From assembly GCA_963714065.1 (NCBI GenBank), contig OY970226.1:620001-684000 (forward strand): a stretch of DNA of 64,000 nt, read 5' to 3'. Both the position numbers and the translations under genes were made by a program. This DNA is from JAZKID01 sp963714065. Its GTDB lineage: Bacteria; Pseudomonadota; Alphaproteobacteria; Rhizobiales; UBA4765. Below the pieces are notes generated by a model that saw nothing but the letters and a program-made list of their open reading frames with translations, ran no database searches and was not told the DNA's origin. Below are positions 42,653 through 51,079 of the stretch, piece by piece. Position 1 is the stretch's first letter. Each line of letters begins with the position of its first letter.

Positions 42653-43396
42653 TCAGGCAAGCCCTGCCAGCTTCGCTTTTATCTCCAGAAAATCGGCCCA
42701 GGCCTGGCGTTTCGCCAAAGGGTTGCGGAGCAGATAGGCCGGGTGGAACACGGGCAGCGCCGGAATTTCGAGCTCGCCTGTCGCATAAGTGAGCCAGCGG
42801 CCGCGCAGTTTCATGATGCCGTCTTTCGTGCCTGTCAGCGCCTGCGCCGCAACCCCGCCGAGAAAAACGATCATTTCGGGCTTTACCAGTTCGATATGCC
42901 GCTGCGTGAACGGCAGCAGCAGGCCGATTTCCTGCGGTGTCGGCGTGCGGTTGCCGGGCGGACGCCAGAAAATAATATTGCTGATATAGACATTGCTGCG
43001 GTCGAGCTCGATGGCATGCAGCATTTTATCGAGCAGCTGGCCGGAGCGGCCGACGAAAGGCTTGCCCTGAATGTCTTCGTCGCGCCCCGGCGCCTCGCCG
43101 ATCAGCATGACCTTGGCTTCCGGATTGCCGTCCGAAAATACCATCTGTGTCGCGGTTTTCTTCAGGGGAAGATCGAAAGCCTCTAAGCTGGCGCGCAGCT
43201 CTTCCAATGTCGCCGCATTTGCGGCCTGGCTGCGCGCTTCGTGCCCGCGCACCTGTGCCGGCGCTGCCCTTGCCGCAGGCTGCGCCATTTGCGCGTAATT
43301 GACGCCCTCTTCCGAAATGGCCTCATCCGCGCCCATGGCCGCCTGCCAGCGCAGGGCTTCATATGCTTCCGTAGAAGAAAGTGTGTTTTGCGACAT
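42653..43396 (-). CDS. Uracil-DNA glycosylase (family 4-like) without cysteines
   Basis: Excises uracil from DNA. Core motifs of the family 4/5 branch: MLIGEAPGRDEDIQGKPFVG, SGQLLDKML, VYISNIIFWRPPGNRTPTPQ and VFHPAYLLRNPLAKRQ. The N-terminal 80 residues are Ala-rich and probably flexible. Family 4 enzymes normally hold a [4Fe-4S] cluster through four cysteines; this protein has no cysteine at all (AFDLPLKKTATQ and EIGLLLPF stand where homologues often have Cys). It should fold without a cluster. It diverges from the ETF-QO gene. Confidence 0.92.
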   Translation of the reverse strand: MSQNTLSSTEAYEALRWQAAMGADEAISEEGVNYAQMAQPAARAAPAQVRGHEARSQAANAATLEELRASLEAFDLPLKKTATQMVFSDGNPEAKVMLIGEAPGRDEDIQGKPFVGRSGQLLDKMLHAIELDRSNVYISNIIFWRPPGNRTPTPQEIGLLLPFTQRHIELVKPEMIVFLGGVAAQALTGTKDGIMKLRGRWLTYATGELEIPALPVFHPAYLLRNPLAKRQAWADFLEIKAKLAGLA

Positions 43397-43481
43397 TGGA
43401 ATAGCGTTAGAAATTTTCCTGCATTATAAACGCCTATCGGGGAAAAAATGCAAGATTCTCAATCTGCCGCCGCGCGAATTC

Positions 43482-45116
43482 ATGGATTACGATGTGGTGA
43501 TCGTCGGCGGCGGGCCGGCGGGCCTGAGCACTGCCATCCGCATAAAACAGATCGATCCTGATATTAAGGTTGTCGTCGTCGAGAAAGGAGCGGAAATCGG
43601 CGCGCATATTCTCTCGGGCGCCGTGATCGATCCCATCGGCCTCGATACGCTGATCCCCGGCTGGCGCGAGAAAGATGCACCGCTGAAGACCGCGGTGAAT
43701 CAGGACCGTTTTTATTATTTCGGCAAAAACGGCCGTATCCGCCTGCCGAATTTCCTGATGCCGCCCTTGATGAACAACCACGGCAATTATATCGGCTCTC
43801 TGGGCGAGTTGACGAAATGGCTGGCTGCGCAGGCGGAAACTCTCGGCGTGGAAATTTACGCAGGCTTTACGGCGGCGGAAATTCTTTATGACGACAAAGG
43901 CGCCGTGCGCGGCATTGCAACCGGCGATATGGGCATAGCCAAGGACGGTACGCCGACGGCAAATTACGCGCGCGGCATGGAACTGCGCGGACATTACACA
44001 ATTTTTGCCGAAGGTGCGCGCGGTCATCTGACCAAGCAATTGATTGCGCGCTTCAAGTTAGACGCGTGGCGCGAACCACAGAAATTCGGCATCGGCCTGA
44101 AAGAGCTCTGGCAGGTAGCAAGCGAAAAACATCGGCCGGGGCTGATCGAGCATTCTTTCGGCTGGCCGCTGGATAATCGCACCGGCGGCGGCTCATTCCT
44201 CTATCATTATGGCGGCAATCTCGTCGCCATCGGCTTTGTCGTGCATCTGAATTACAAGAACCCGAACCTGTGGCCGTTCGGCGAATTCCAGAAATTCAAA
44301 ACGCATCCCTCGATTGCGAAACTTCTTGAAGGTGGCAAGCGCCTGTCTTACGGCGCGCGCGCCATCACCGAAGGCGGCTGGCAATCTGTGCCGAAACTGT
44401 CCTTCCCCGGCGGCTGTTTGGTGGGTTGCGCGGCAGGCTTCGTCAACGTGCCGCGCATCAAGGGCAGCCATAACGCTATTCTTTCGGGAATTTTATGCGC
44501 CGAACATGTGGCCGGGGCGCTGAAAGCCGGGCGCGCGCATGACGAGATTGTTTCTTACGGGGACGCATGGCGCGCCACAAAAATCGGCCGCGACTTATGG
44601 AAAGTTCGCAATGCGAAACCACTGTGGTCGCGCTTCGGCACGCTGCTTGGCATCATGCTCGGCGGTTTCGACATGTGGTGCAACACGCTCGGTTTTTCGC
44701 TATTTGGGACGTTAAAGCATGGCAAACCGGACCATGAGGGCATGACACCGATCAAAGACGCGCTGCCCATCGACTATCCGAAACCAGACGGCGCGCTGAC
44801 CTTCGACCGCCTGTCTTCCGTGTTCGTCTCGAATACGAACCATGAAGAAAACCAACCCTCGCATCTGCTATTGCGCGATCCTGAAATTCCCGTTCAGAAA
44901 AATCTTCCCCTCTATAATGAGCCGGCACGGCTTTACTGCCCGGCAGGCGTTTATGAAGTTGTGTATGCGAACGAGGATTCAAAAACGGATCCGCGTTTCG
45001 TGATCAACGCGCAGAATTGCGTGCATTGCAAGACCTGCGACATCAAGGACCCCGCGCAGAACATCACCTGGGTCACGCCCGAAGGCGGCGGCGGGCCCAA
45101 TTATCAGGGGATGTGA
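43482..45116 (+). CDS. Electron transfer flavoprotein-ubiquinone oxidoreductase
   Basis: An inner-membrane flavo-iron-sulfur enzyme passing electrons from ETF to ubiquinone, linked to acyl-CoA and amine dehydrogenases. FAD motif YDVVIVGGGPAGLSTAIRIK, the FAD/quinone region GCAAGFVNVPRIKGSHNAIL, and C-terminal [4Fe-4S] cysteines (CPAGVYEV and NCVHCKTCDIKDP), ending GGGGPNYQGM. 544 residues from ATG 43482. The conserved LPPREFMDYDV context suggests the true start is further up, at a non-ATG codon or through a frame change. Confidence 0.95.
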   Translation: MDYDVVIVGGGPAGLSTAIRIKQIDPDIKVVVVEKGAEIGAHILSGAVIDPIGLDTLIPGWREKDAPLKTAVNQDRFYYFGKNGRIRLPNFLMPPLMNNHGNYIGSLGELTKWLAAQAETLGVEIYAGFTAAEILYDDKGAVRGIATGDMGIAKDGTPTANYARGMELRGHYTIFAEGARGHLTKQLIARFKLDAWREPQKFGIGLKELWQVASEKHRPGLIEHSFGWPLDNRTGGGSFLYHYGGNLVAIGFVVHLNYKNPNLWPFGEFQKFKTHPSIAKLLEGGKRLSYGARAITEGGWQSVPKLSFPGGCLVGCAAGFVNVPRIKGSHNAILSGILCAEHVAGALKAGRAHDEIVSYGDAWRATKIGRDLWKVRNAKPLWSRFGTLLGIMLGGFDMWCNTLGFSLFGTLKHGKPDHEGMTPIKDALPIDYPKPDGALTFDRLSSVFVSNTNHEENQPSHLLLRDPEIPVQKNLPLYNEPARLYCPAGVYEVVYANEDSKTDPRFVINAQNCVHCKTCDIKDPAQNITWVTPEGGGGPNYQGM

Positions 45117-45884
45117 TCAACCCAAAAACAGCCGCAACGCCATCGCCGTCGACATCACCACCAGCAACGGGCGGATGATTTTCGCGCCGTGTTTGATGGC
45201 CGAGCGCGCACCAAGCGTCGCACCACAGATTTGTCCCGCTCCCATCAGCAGACCCAGAGCGATCAGCGCCTTGCCGGTGAGGAGGAACACGATCAGCGAG
45301 CCGAAATTGGAAGCGAAATTGAACAGCTTCGTATGCGCGGTCGCCTTCCTGATGCCGTAACCCAGCAATGTAACAAAGGAGATGGCGAAAAACGAACCTG
45401 TGCCCGGCCCGAAAATCCCGTCATAAAAACCGATGACGCTACCCGCGCCAATACCGTGCTGTTTTGCAGAGATCAGATGACGGCGCGGCTCGTCGCTCAG
45501 TTTCGGACTGAGCGCAAAATAGAGCGCGAGCGCAACCAGAAGAAACGGAATGATATCGCGCAGGAAATCCGGGTTCACTTTCTGAATGAGATAAGCGCCT
45601 GCCGCCGCACCGAGCGCCGAGCAGATGAAACCGATACGCGCCTGTTTCCAGTCGATCATTTTCGCGCGTGCGAAAGCGAATGTCGCCGAGCCGGAGCCAA
45701 ATACGGCCTGTACTTTATTGGTTGCCAGCGCTTGCGTAGGAGTCAGGCCCACCAGCAAAAAGGCGGGAATGGTGAGCAACCCGCCGCCGCCGGCGATTGA
45801 ATCGACGAAGCCCGCAACGAAGGCCACGCAAACGAGAAGTGCTACAATTTCGGCAGGGAGCGGAATCAGAATATCCATTGCCAC
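45117..45884 (-). CDS. Sulfite exporter TauE/SafE (TSUP) family permease
   Basis: A predicted inner-membrane transporter of about eight helices; substrates in this family include sulfite, sulfoacetate and other organosulfonates. The repeated half motif appears as DSIAGGGGLLTIPAFLLVGLT and GFYDGIFGPGTGSFFAISF. 255 residues. It follows gcvPB on the same strand past a palindromic repeat, so linkage to the glycine cleavage operon is uncertain. Confidence 0.9.
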   Translation of the reverse strand: MAMDILIPLPAEIVALLVCVAFVAGFVDSIAGGGGLLTIPAFLLVGLTPTQALATNKVQAVFGSGSATFAFARAKMIDWKQARIGFICSALGAAAGAYLIQKVNPDFLRDIIPFLLVALALYFALSPKLSDEPRRHLISAKQHGIGAGSVIGFYDGIFGPGTGSFFAISFVTLLGYGIRKATAHTKLFNFASNFGSLIVFLLTGKALIALGLLMGAGQICGATLGARSAIKHGAKIIRPLLVVMSTAMALRLFLG

Positions 45885-45896
45885 TCCGTCATCCCC

Positions 45897-45948
45897 GCGC
45901 AGGCGGGGATCTTTCTATACGGAGATCCCGGCTTTCGCCGGGATGACG
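45897..45948 (+). repeat. Palindromic repeat between gcvPB and the TSUP gene
   Basis: Two hairpins, CGTCATCCCCGCGCAGGCGG... and ...GGCTTTCGCCGGGATGACG, with the family termini. Confidence 0.85.
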
Positions 45949-45956
45949 AAATCTTT

Positions 45957-47516
45957 TCATTCTGCTGCCTCGGCGGCCACTTCCGCACTATAAGGCTTCC
46001 ACCGCAGCACGGGCGCTCTGGCCGCACGCGTCTCATCCAGGCGTTTGCGCGGCGCGAAATAGGGCGCGCCGGTGAAGCGGGCCGAATTTCCATTCTTCGC
46101 ATCCAGCGCCAGATCGCGCATCGCGCCGATGAAGAGATCCAATGATGCGCGGGATTCGGATTCGGTCGGCTCGATCAGCATGGCGCCATGCACGACCAAC
46201 GGGAAATACACCGTCATCGGGTGGAAACCTTCGTCGATCATCGCCTTGGCGAAATCGAGCGTGGATACGCCGCTGTCTTTCAGGAACGCATCGTCGAACA
46301 GCACTTCATGCATGCAGATTTTATCGCCGAAAGGTTGCGTGAACAGATCCCTTAAACAGGCGCGAATATAATTCGCATTCAGCACCGCATCTTCGGACGC
46401 TTTACGCATACCATCCACGCCGTGGCTCAGCATATAGGTCAGCGCGCGCACATACATGCCCATCTGACCATGAAATGCGCAAAGGCGGCCGAAACTTTTA
46501 CTGCCTTCCTTATTCTCAACCAGCGTATCTTTTCTGATGAACGGTACCGGCGCGTAAGGTGCCAGCGCCTTCGACAAAACGACAGGGCCGGAGCCCGGCC
46601 CACCGCCGCCATGCGGCGTGGAGAAGGTCTTGTGCAGGTTGATGTGCATGGCATCGATGCCGAGATCGCCCGGCCGCACCTTGCCGACAATGGCGTTGAA
46701 ATTCGCACCATCGCAATAAAAGTAAGCGCCAGCATCGTGAACGGCTTTTGCTATCGCGACGATTTCTTTTTCGAACAGCCCGCAGGTATTCGGGTTCGTC
46801 AGCATGATCGCCGCGACATCCGGGCCGAGCGCGGCTTTCACCGCGTCGATATGCACTGTGCCGTCCGCGCCGGCGGGCACGGCGCGCACGCTATAGCCAA
46901 GCAGCGCTGCCGTGGCAGGGTTCGTGCCATGCGCGCTATCTGGCACAAGTACGATACGGCGTTGCGCACTCTCGCCCTTTGCATCGATGGCTGCCTTGAT
47001 CGCCGCCATGCCGCACAGCTCGCCATGCGCGCCGGCTTTCGGCGAAAGCGCCACGGCTTCCATGCCGGTGAACGTGAGAAGATAATTTGAGAGCTGCTGC
47101 ATCAGCTCGATCGCGCCTTGCACTGTTGACTGCGGCTGCAGCGGGTGAATATCAGCAAAACCGGGCAAGCGTGCCATTTTCTCGTTCAGGCGCGCATTAT
47201 GCTTCATCGTGCAGGAGCCGAGCGGAAAAATACCGGTGTCGATACCGTAATTTTTTTGCGAGAGGCGCACGTAATGGCGCATGGTTTCGGGCTCGGTGAG
47301 GCCCGGCAGGCCGATCTCTTCCTTGCGCTGCAATCCGCCAAGACGCATCGCATCGATTTTCACATCCGTGACATCGACGCCGCAGACATCGTTATGGCCG
47401 ATTTCGAAAATCAGCCCTTCTTCCTGCGCCAGCCCGCGATTGCGCGTGAAAGTTACGTGCTCAAGCGTGCCGAGTTCTTCCGCTTTTGTGGGGCGGCCCT
47501 GACGGTTCAGCATCAT
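45957..47516 (-). CDS. gcvPB: Glycine dehydrogenase (decarboxylating) subunit 2
   Basis: The PLP-bearing half of the split P-protein; with GcvPA it decarboxylates glycine and loads the aminomethyl group on GcvH. PLP Lys in INLHKTFSTPHGGGGPGSGP; also LGSCTMKHNARLNE, PDSAHGTNPATAA and ANFNAIVGKVRPGDLG. 519 residues. ATG 47516 overlaps the stop of the preceding ORFan (ATGA). Confidence 0.97.
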   Translation of the reverse strand: MMLNRQGRPTKAEELGTLEHVTFTRNRGLAQEEGLIFEIGHNDVCGVDVTDVKIDAMRLGGLQRKEEIGLPGLTEPETMRHYVRLSQKNYGIDTGIFPLGSCTMKHNARLNEKMARLPGFADIHPLQPQSTVQGAIELMQQLSNYLLTFTGMEAVALSPKAGAHGELCGMAAIKAAIDAKGESAQRRIVLVPDSAHGTNPATAALLGYSVRAVPAGADGTVHIDAVKAALGPDVAAIMLTNPNTCGLFEKEIVAIAKAVHDAGAYFYCDGANFNAIVGKVRPGDLGIDAMHINLHKTFSTPHGGGGPGSGPVVLSKALAPYAPVPFIRKDTLVENKEGSKSFGRLCAFHGQMGMYVRALTYMLSHGVDGMRKASEDAVLNANYIRACLRDLFTQPFGDKICMHEVLFDDAFLKDSGVSTLDFAKAMIDEGFHPMTVYFPLVVHGAMLIEPTESESRASLDLFIGAMRDLALDAKNGNSARFTGAPYFAPRKRLDETRAARAPVLRWKPYSAEVAAEAAE

Positions 47517-47881
47517 TTAACCCCCATCTGCATATTAATAATATGTTTGGCCCATCCCATTGGGGGAGCATCAGCACCATTTTTCAGAAAATTAAAATAT
47601 TCTTCTGCACCACGCATTCGTCCATCCATAAATTCTTGGTTTTCCTGTTGAAGAGATAAGGCTCTCCCAAATAAACTTTCCCCCAAATCTCGACCATAAA
47701 TCTCCGAGAAAACTATAGTGCCAATTACGAAAACTGACTCGTCGTTAGCCAATTTAGATGCTTGCAAAAGTCCATCAACAAAGCCAAAAACATACCCAAT
47801 TGAAAAATTATTAGCTGCATTATCGTCAATCGCAATTTCTTTTCTATTTCGATCAGCGAGCAAAAGCTGAATATCTAACAT
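47513..47881 (-). CDS. AT-rich ORFan inserted between gcvPA and gcvPB
   Basis: 122 residues from ATG 47881, not recognised. Hydrophobic-helical middle (NFSIGYVFGFVDGLLQ, VFVIGTIVFSEIYG) but no clear transmembrane or signal segment; ends KHIINMQMGVK. The stop overlaps the gcvPB ATG (ATGA), implying coupling. In-frame sequence continues upstream without a stop towards gcvPA; an ATG at 47940, overlapping the gcvPA stop as TGATG, opens MNVAPKDF and would join this frame if the T5 run at 47916-47920 had one more T. Either the true start is 47881 or the 5' end carries an indel. Confidence 0.65.
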   Translation of the reverse strand: MLDIQLLLADRNRKEIAIDDNAANNFSIGYVFGFVDGLLQASKLANDESVFVIGTIVFSEIYGRDLGESLFGRALSLQQENQEFMDGRMRGAEEYFNFLKNGADAPPMGWAKHIINMQMGVK

Positions 47882-47939
47882 TTCGACTATAAGCTCTATT
47901 ATTTCATGGTTGGATAAAAATCCTTCGGCGCAACATTCA

Positions 47940-49283
47940 TCACAGCACCTCCTTCAGCGCTGCAACAAATGCAGCGCGATCTTCATCCGCATTCACTTCG
48001 GTCGAAGCGACAAGCAACAAATTCTCGAATTCTTTTTTGCCGGGCTCAAGCCTTGAAACGGGCACGCCGCCAAGAATGTTCTTACGGGCCAGTGCTTCCA
48101 CAATTTCAGCCGCGGGCTTGGGCAATTTCACGGTGAACTCGTTGAAGAACGTTTTGCTGAGAATCTCGATGCCCTTTATTTTCGAAAGCGCCCCGGCAAG
48201 CTTCACAGCGTTCAGATGGCAGAGTTTCGCCGTGCGGCGCAAACCTTCCTCGCCGAGCAGCGTCATGTGAATGGTGAAAGCCAGCACGCACAAGCCGGAA
48301 TTTGTGCAGATATTCGAAGTGGCCTTCTCGCGCCTGATATGTTGCTCGCGTGTCGAGAGCGTCAGCACATAACCGCGCCGCCCGTCGGCATCAACCGTCT
48401 CGCCGCACAGGCGGCCTGGCATTTGCCGCACATATTTTTCCTTTGCCGCAAAAAGCCCGACATAAGGCCCACCGAAATTTAGTGCATTGCCGATGCTTTG
48501 CCCTTCGCCGACCACGATATCGGCGCCCATCGCGCCATGACTTTCGATCAGGCCGAGCGAAAATGCTTCGGTGAATACGGCAATCAAAAGCGCTCCGTTT
48601 TCCTGCGCTTTTTTCGCGATAGGGCGAAGATCGATCAGGTCGCCATAAAAAGATGGCGTCTGCACCACAACGCAGGATGTGTCTTTATCAATCGCGCTTA
48701 AAATATCTTCCGTACCGCCGGGATTTCCGGGCAGCGCAATAATTGTGTCATTCGCAAGCTCGGACAATGTGCGCACCGTCTCGCGATAATGCGGGTGCAA
48801 CGTGCCCGACAGAACAGCCTTGCGTTTTTTCGTGACGCGATGCGCCATCAGCACGGCTTCGGCGCAGGCGGTGGAGCCATCATACATCGAGGCATTCGCC
48901 ACTTCCGTGCCGGTGAGCAACGCCACCTGCGTCTGGAATTCGAACAGATATTGCAATGTTCCCTGCGCGATCTCGGGTTGATACGGCGTATAGCTCGTCA
49001 GAAACTCCGAGCGCTGGATCAGATGATCGACGGTTGCCGGAATATGATGTTTGTAAGCGCCCGCACCGCAGAAGAAGGGCACCGAACCCGCCGAAATATT
49101 TTGCGCCGCCATTTTGGCCAGTACGCGCTCCACCTCAAGCTCCGGCCGATGAAGCGGCAGATCGACAAGCCTGTTCAGCCGCTTGTCTGCGGGAATATCG
49201 GCAAAAAGCGCATCGATATCGGCAGCACCAATGCGCGCGAGCATGTCCTCGCGGTCGGTATCAGAAATGGGTAGGTAGCGCAT
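47940..49283 (-). CDS. gcvPA: Glycine dehydrogenase (decarboxylating) subunit 1
   Basis: The partner half of the two-subunit P-protein. From ATG 49283 (MRYLPISDTDREDMLARIG): FCGAGAYKHHIPATVDHLI, SFLTSYTPYQPEIAQGTLQ-type FLTSYTPYQPEIAQGTLQYL, NASMYDGSTACAEAVLMA, GEGQSIGNALNFGGPYVGLF and RREKATSNICTNSGLC. 447 residues, family-typical. Confidence 0.97.
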   Translation of the reverse strand: MRYLPISDTDREDMLARIGAADIDALFADIPADKRLNRLVDLPLHRPELEVERVLAKMAAQNISAGSVPFFCGAGAYKHHIPATVDHLIQRSEFLTSYTPYQPEIAQGTLQYLFEFQTQVALLTGTEVANASMYDGSTACAEAVLMAHRVTKKRKAVLSGTLHPHYRETVRTLSELANDTIIALPGNPGGTEDILSAIDKDTSCVVVQTPSFYGDLIDLRPIAKKAQENGALLIAVFTEAFSLGLIESHGAMGADIVVGEGQSIGNALNFGGPYVGLFAAKEKYVRQMPGRLCGETVDADGRRGYVLTLSTREQHIRREKATSNICTNSGLCVLAFTIHMTLLGEEGLRRTAKLCHLNAVKLAGALSKIKGIEILSKTFFNEFTVKLPKPAAEIVEALARKNILGGVPVSRLEPGKKEFENLLLVASTEVNADEDRAAFVAALKEVL

Positions 49284-49301
49284 TTTAAAAAAACCCTTCC
49301 T

Positions 49302-49364
49302 CGTCATGCTCGGACTTGTTCCGAGCATCTGATCAAGATCCTCGCGACAAGCGCGAGGATGACG
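49302..49364 (+). repeat. Palindromic repeat between gcvH and gcvPA
   Basis: Two hairpins: CGTCATGCTCGGACTTGTTC... (stem GCTCGGA/TCCGAGC) and a second with CCTCGCG/CGCGAGG, ending GGATGACG. Confidence 0.85.
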
Positions 49365-49369
49365 TTTAA

Positions 49370-49744
49370 TTAACCCAAACTCTCAACATAACTTTTATAA
49401 GCCGCCTCATCCATTAAACTATCGAGCTCGCCCCTGTCCGTGATTTTCACTTTAAGGAACCAGCCATCCGATAGCGGCGCTTCGTTCACTTTGGCGGGCG
49501 CATCGGGCAATGCCGTGTTCACGGCAATAATCTCGCCCGAAACCGGAGCGTAAACTTCGGACGCAGCCTTTACGCTTTCCACTACTGCCGCCTCATCGCC
49601 CTGCGCAACTTTTTTGCCGATTTCAGGAAGTTCGACATAAACCACATCGCCAAGCTGCGCCTGCGCGTAATCGGAAATGCCGATGACGCCGGTATCGCCC
49701 TCGACGCGAATATATTCATGATCTTTGGTGAATTTGATGGTCAT
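49370..49744 (-). CDS. gcvH: Glycine cleavage system H protein
   Basis: The lipoyl carrier of the glycine cleavage complex. The lipoylated Lys is in VVESVKAASEVYAPVSGEI; the start MTIKFTKDHEYIRVEGDTGV and GISDYAQAQLGDVVYVELP are typical. 124 residues. Between gcvT and gcvPA. Confidence 0.98.
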   Translation of the reverse strand: MTIKFTKDHEYIRVEGDTGVIGISDYAQAQLGDVVYVELPEIGKKVAQGDEAAVVESVKAASEVYAPVSGEIIAVNTALPDAPAKVNEAPLSDGWFLKVKITDRGELDSLMDEAAYKSYVESLG

Positions 49745-49765
49745 ACTTTTCTCCTAGTTATTATT

Positions 49766-49829
49766 TGTCATACCGGCGAAAGCCGGTATCCATTCTCTAT
49801 TGTGGACTCCGGCTTCCGCCGGAGTGACG
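49766..49829 (+). repeat. Palindromic repeat between gcvT and gcvH
   Basis: TGTCATACCGGCGAAAGCCG hairpin and CTCCGGCTTCCGCCGGAGTG hairpin, ending GTGACGA. Confidence 0.85.
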
Positions 49830-49842
49830 ATATAGTCTTTCA

Positions 49843-50985
49843 TCACGCCGCCCTTGCAGGTTTAAAATAACGCGTCTTGATAAAGGGCAGCACGGCAACC
49901 CTTGCGGCTAAGGCCTTGCCGCGCACCATGAGATGAAGTTGCGTGCCTTCCGCTGAAAATGTCTGCTCGACATAACCCATCGCAACAGGCGCGTTCACAC
50001 TCGGCCCAAAACCGCCGGAGGTAATCTTGCCGATCACCTTGCCGGAAGCGGGATCGACGATTTCCGTACCCTCGCGCGCGGGTGCGCGGCCTTCAGGCGC
50101 AATGCCGACACGCAAACGCGTAGCACCGCCTGACAATTCCTTCTGAATACGCGCGGCACCCGGAAAGCCGCCCTCAATACGCCTGCGTTTTTGCATCGAC
50201 CAGACAAGGTTCGCCTCGACCGGCGATGTCGTCTCGTCGATATCATGGCCGTAAAGACAAAGCCCCGCCTCAAGCCGCAGACTGTCGCGCGCGCCAAGGC
50301 CGATGGGTTTTACATCCGGATTTTGCAGCAGCAGGTTCCAGAGGCTTGAAGCATCCTTGTTGTGAACGGAAATCTCATAGCCATCTTCGCCCGTATAGCC
50401 GGAGCGCGAGATGTGCACCATCATGCCCTCACACTTGTCGGCATGATAGGTCATGAACGGCATGTTCGGAACCTGCGGCACATAGGCACCCAGCACCTTG
50501 GCGGCAGCCGGGCCTTGCAACGCAATCAGCGCCAGGTCTTCCGCAACTTTCAGCTTCACATTGGCAGGAAGGTTCTTTTGCAGATATGCGTAATCGGCAT
50601 CCTTGCAGCCCGCATTCACGACAAGATAAAGCCAGCCATCATGATTGGGATAAATCGTGCGCGTGACCATGAGATCGTCGAGAATGCCGCCGTCATTATT
50701 CAGAAACTGCGTATAGCGCTGCTGCTGCGGCTGCATGTTGAGAATATCGGCAGGCACGAATTTTTCGAGCGCAAGTGCCGCCGTTTCATGCTTGCCGTCT
50801 TCGGGAATTAAAAAACACTGGCCCATATGCGAGACATCGAACAGGCCCGCCTTTTCGCGCGTCCAAAGATGTTCCTGCAACACGCCCGTCGGATATTGCA
50901 CCGGCATCGCATAGCCCGCAAACGGCACTATTTTGGCCGAAAGTGCGACATGCACATCATATAAAGGTGTCTTGAGTTCGCTCAC
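49843..50985 (-). CDS. gcvT: Aminomethyltransferase (T protein)
   Basis: Transfers the methylene group from aminomethyl-GcvH to tetrahydrofolate, releasing ammonia. Landmarks: FDVSHMGQCFL, LVVNAGCKDADYAYLQ, ISRSGYTGEDGYEISV, LGARDSLRLEAGLCLYGHD and KVIGKITSGGFGPSVN. 380 residues. Starts at GTG 50985 (M-SELKTPLYDVHV). First gene of the gcv operon, behind the glycine riboswitch. Confidence 0.97.
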   Translation of the reverse strand: MSELKTPLYDVHVALSAKIVPFAGYAMPVQYPTGVLQEHLWTREKAGLFDVSHMGQCFLIPEDGKHETAALALEKFVPADILNMQPQQQRYTQFLNNDGGILDDLMVTRTIYPNHDGWLYLVVNAGCKDADYAYLQKNLPANVKLKVAEDLALIALQGPAAAKVLGAYVPQVPNMPFMTYHADKCEGMMVHISRSGYTGEDGYEISVHNKDASSLWNLLLQNPDVKPIGLGARDSLRLEAGLCLYGHDIDETTSPVEANLVWSMQKRRRIEGGFPGAARIQKELSGGATRLRVGIAPEGRAPAREGTEIVDPASGKVIGKITSGGFGPSVNAPVAMGYVEQTFSAEGTQLHLMVRGKALAARVAVLPFIKTRYFKPARAA

Positions 50986-51007
50986 GACAAAATCCCGCGC
51001 TTTAATA

Positions 51008-51056
51008 TCGCAAAGCCGGACGGAAAACCGTTACCACTTTTCCTGGCTTTGCTCCG
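51008..51056 (-). repeat. RIME-like palindromic element, copy B (gcvT leader)
   Basis: 49 bases, identical at 47 positions to copy A at 51124-51172 and in the same orientation. It folds as a hairpin with arms GCAAAGCC/GGCTTTGC and inner GGAAAA/TTTTCC. Located between the end of the second aptamer and the gcvT start. The GGAAAAGTGG...GGTTTTCC core resembles rhizobial RIME-type repeats (from memory). Confidence 0.8.
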
Positions 51057-51079
51057 CCAGATCAGCTTCCGGCTTCGCG

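Noticed and set aside
47916..47920. Classical -1 slippery heptamer in the gcv ORFan
   Set aside because: Zero-frame codons are GAT TTT TAT, which do not form an X-XXY-YYZ site; an indel or a downstream start is more likely.
13646..49829. CRISPR array suggested by many similar palindromes
   Set aside because: The units are far apart, differ in length and orientation, and have no regular spacers or cas genes.
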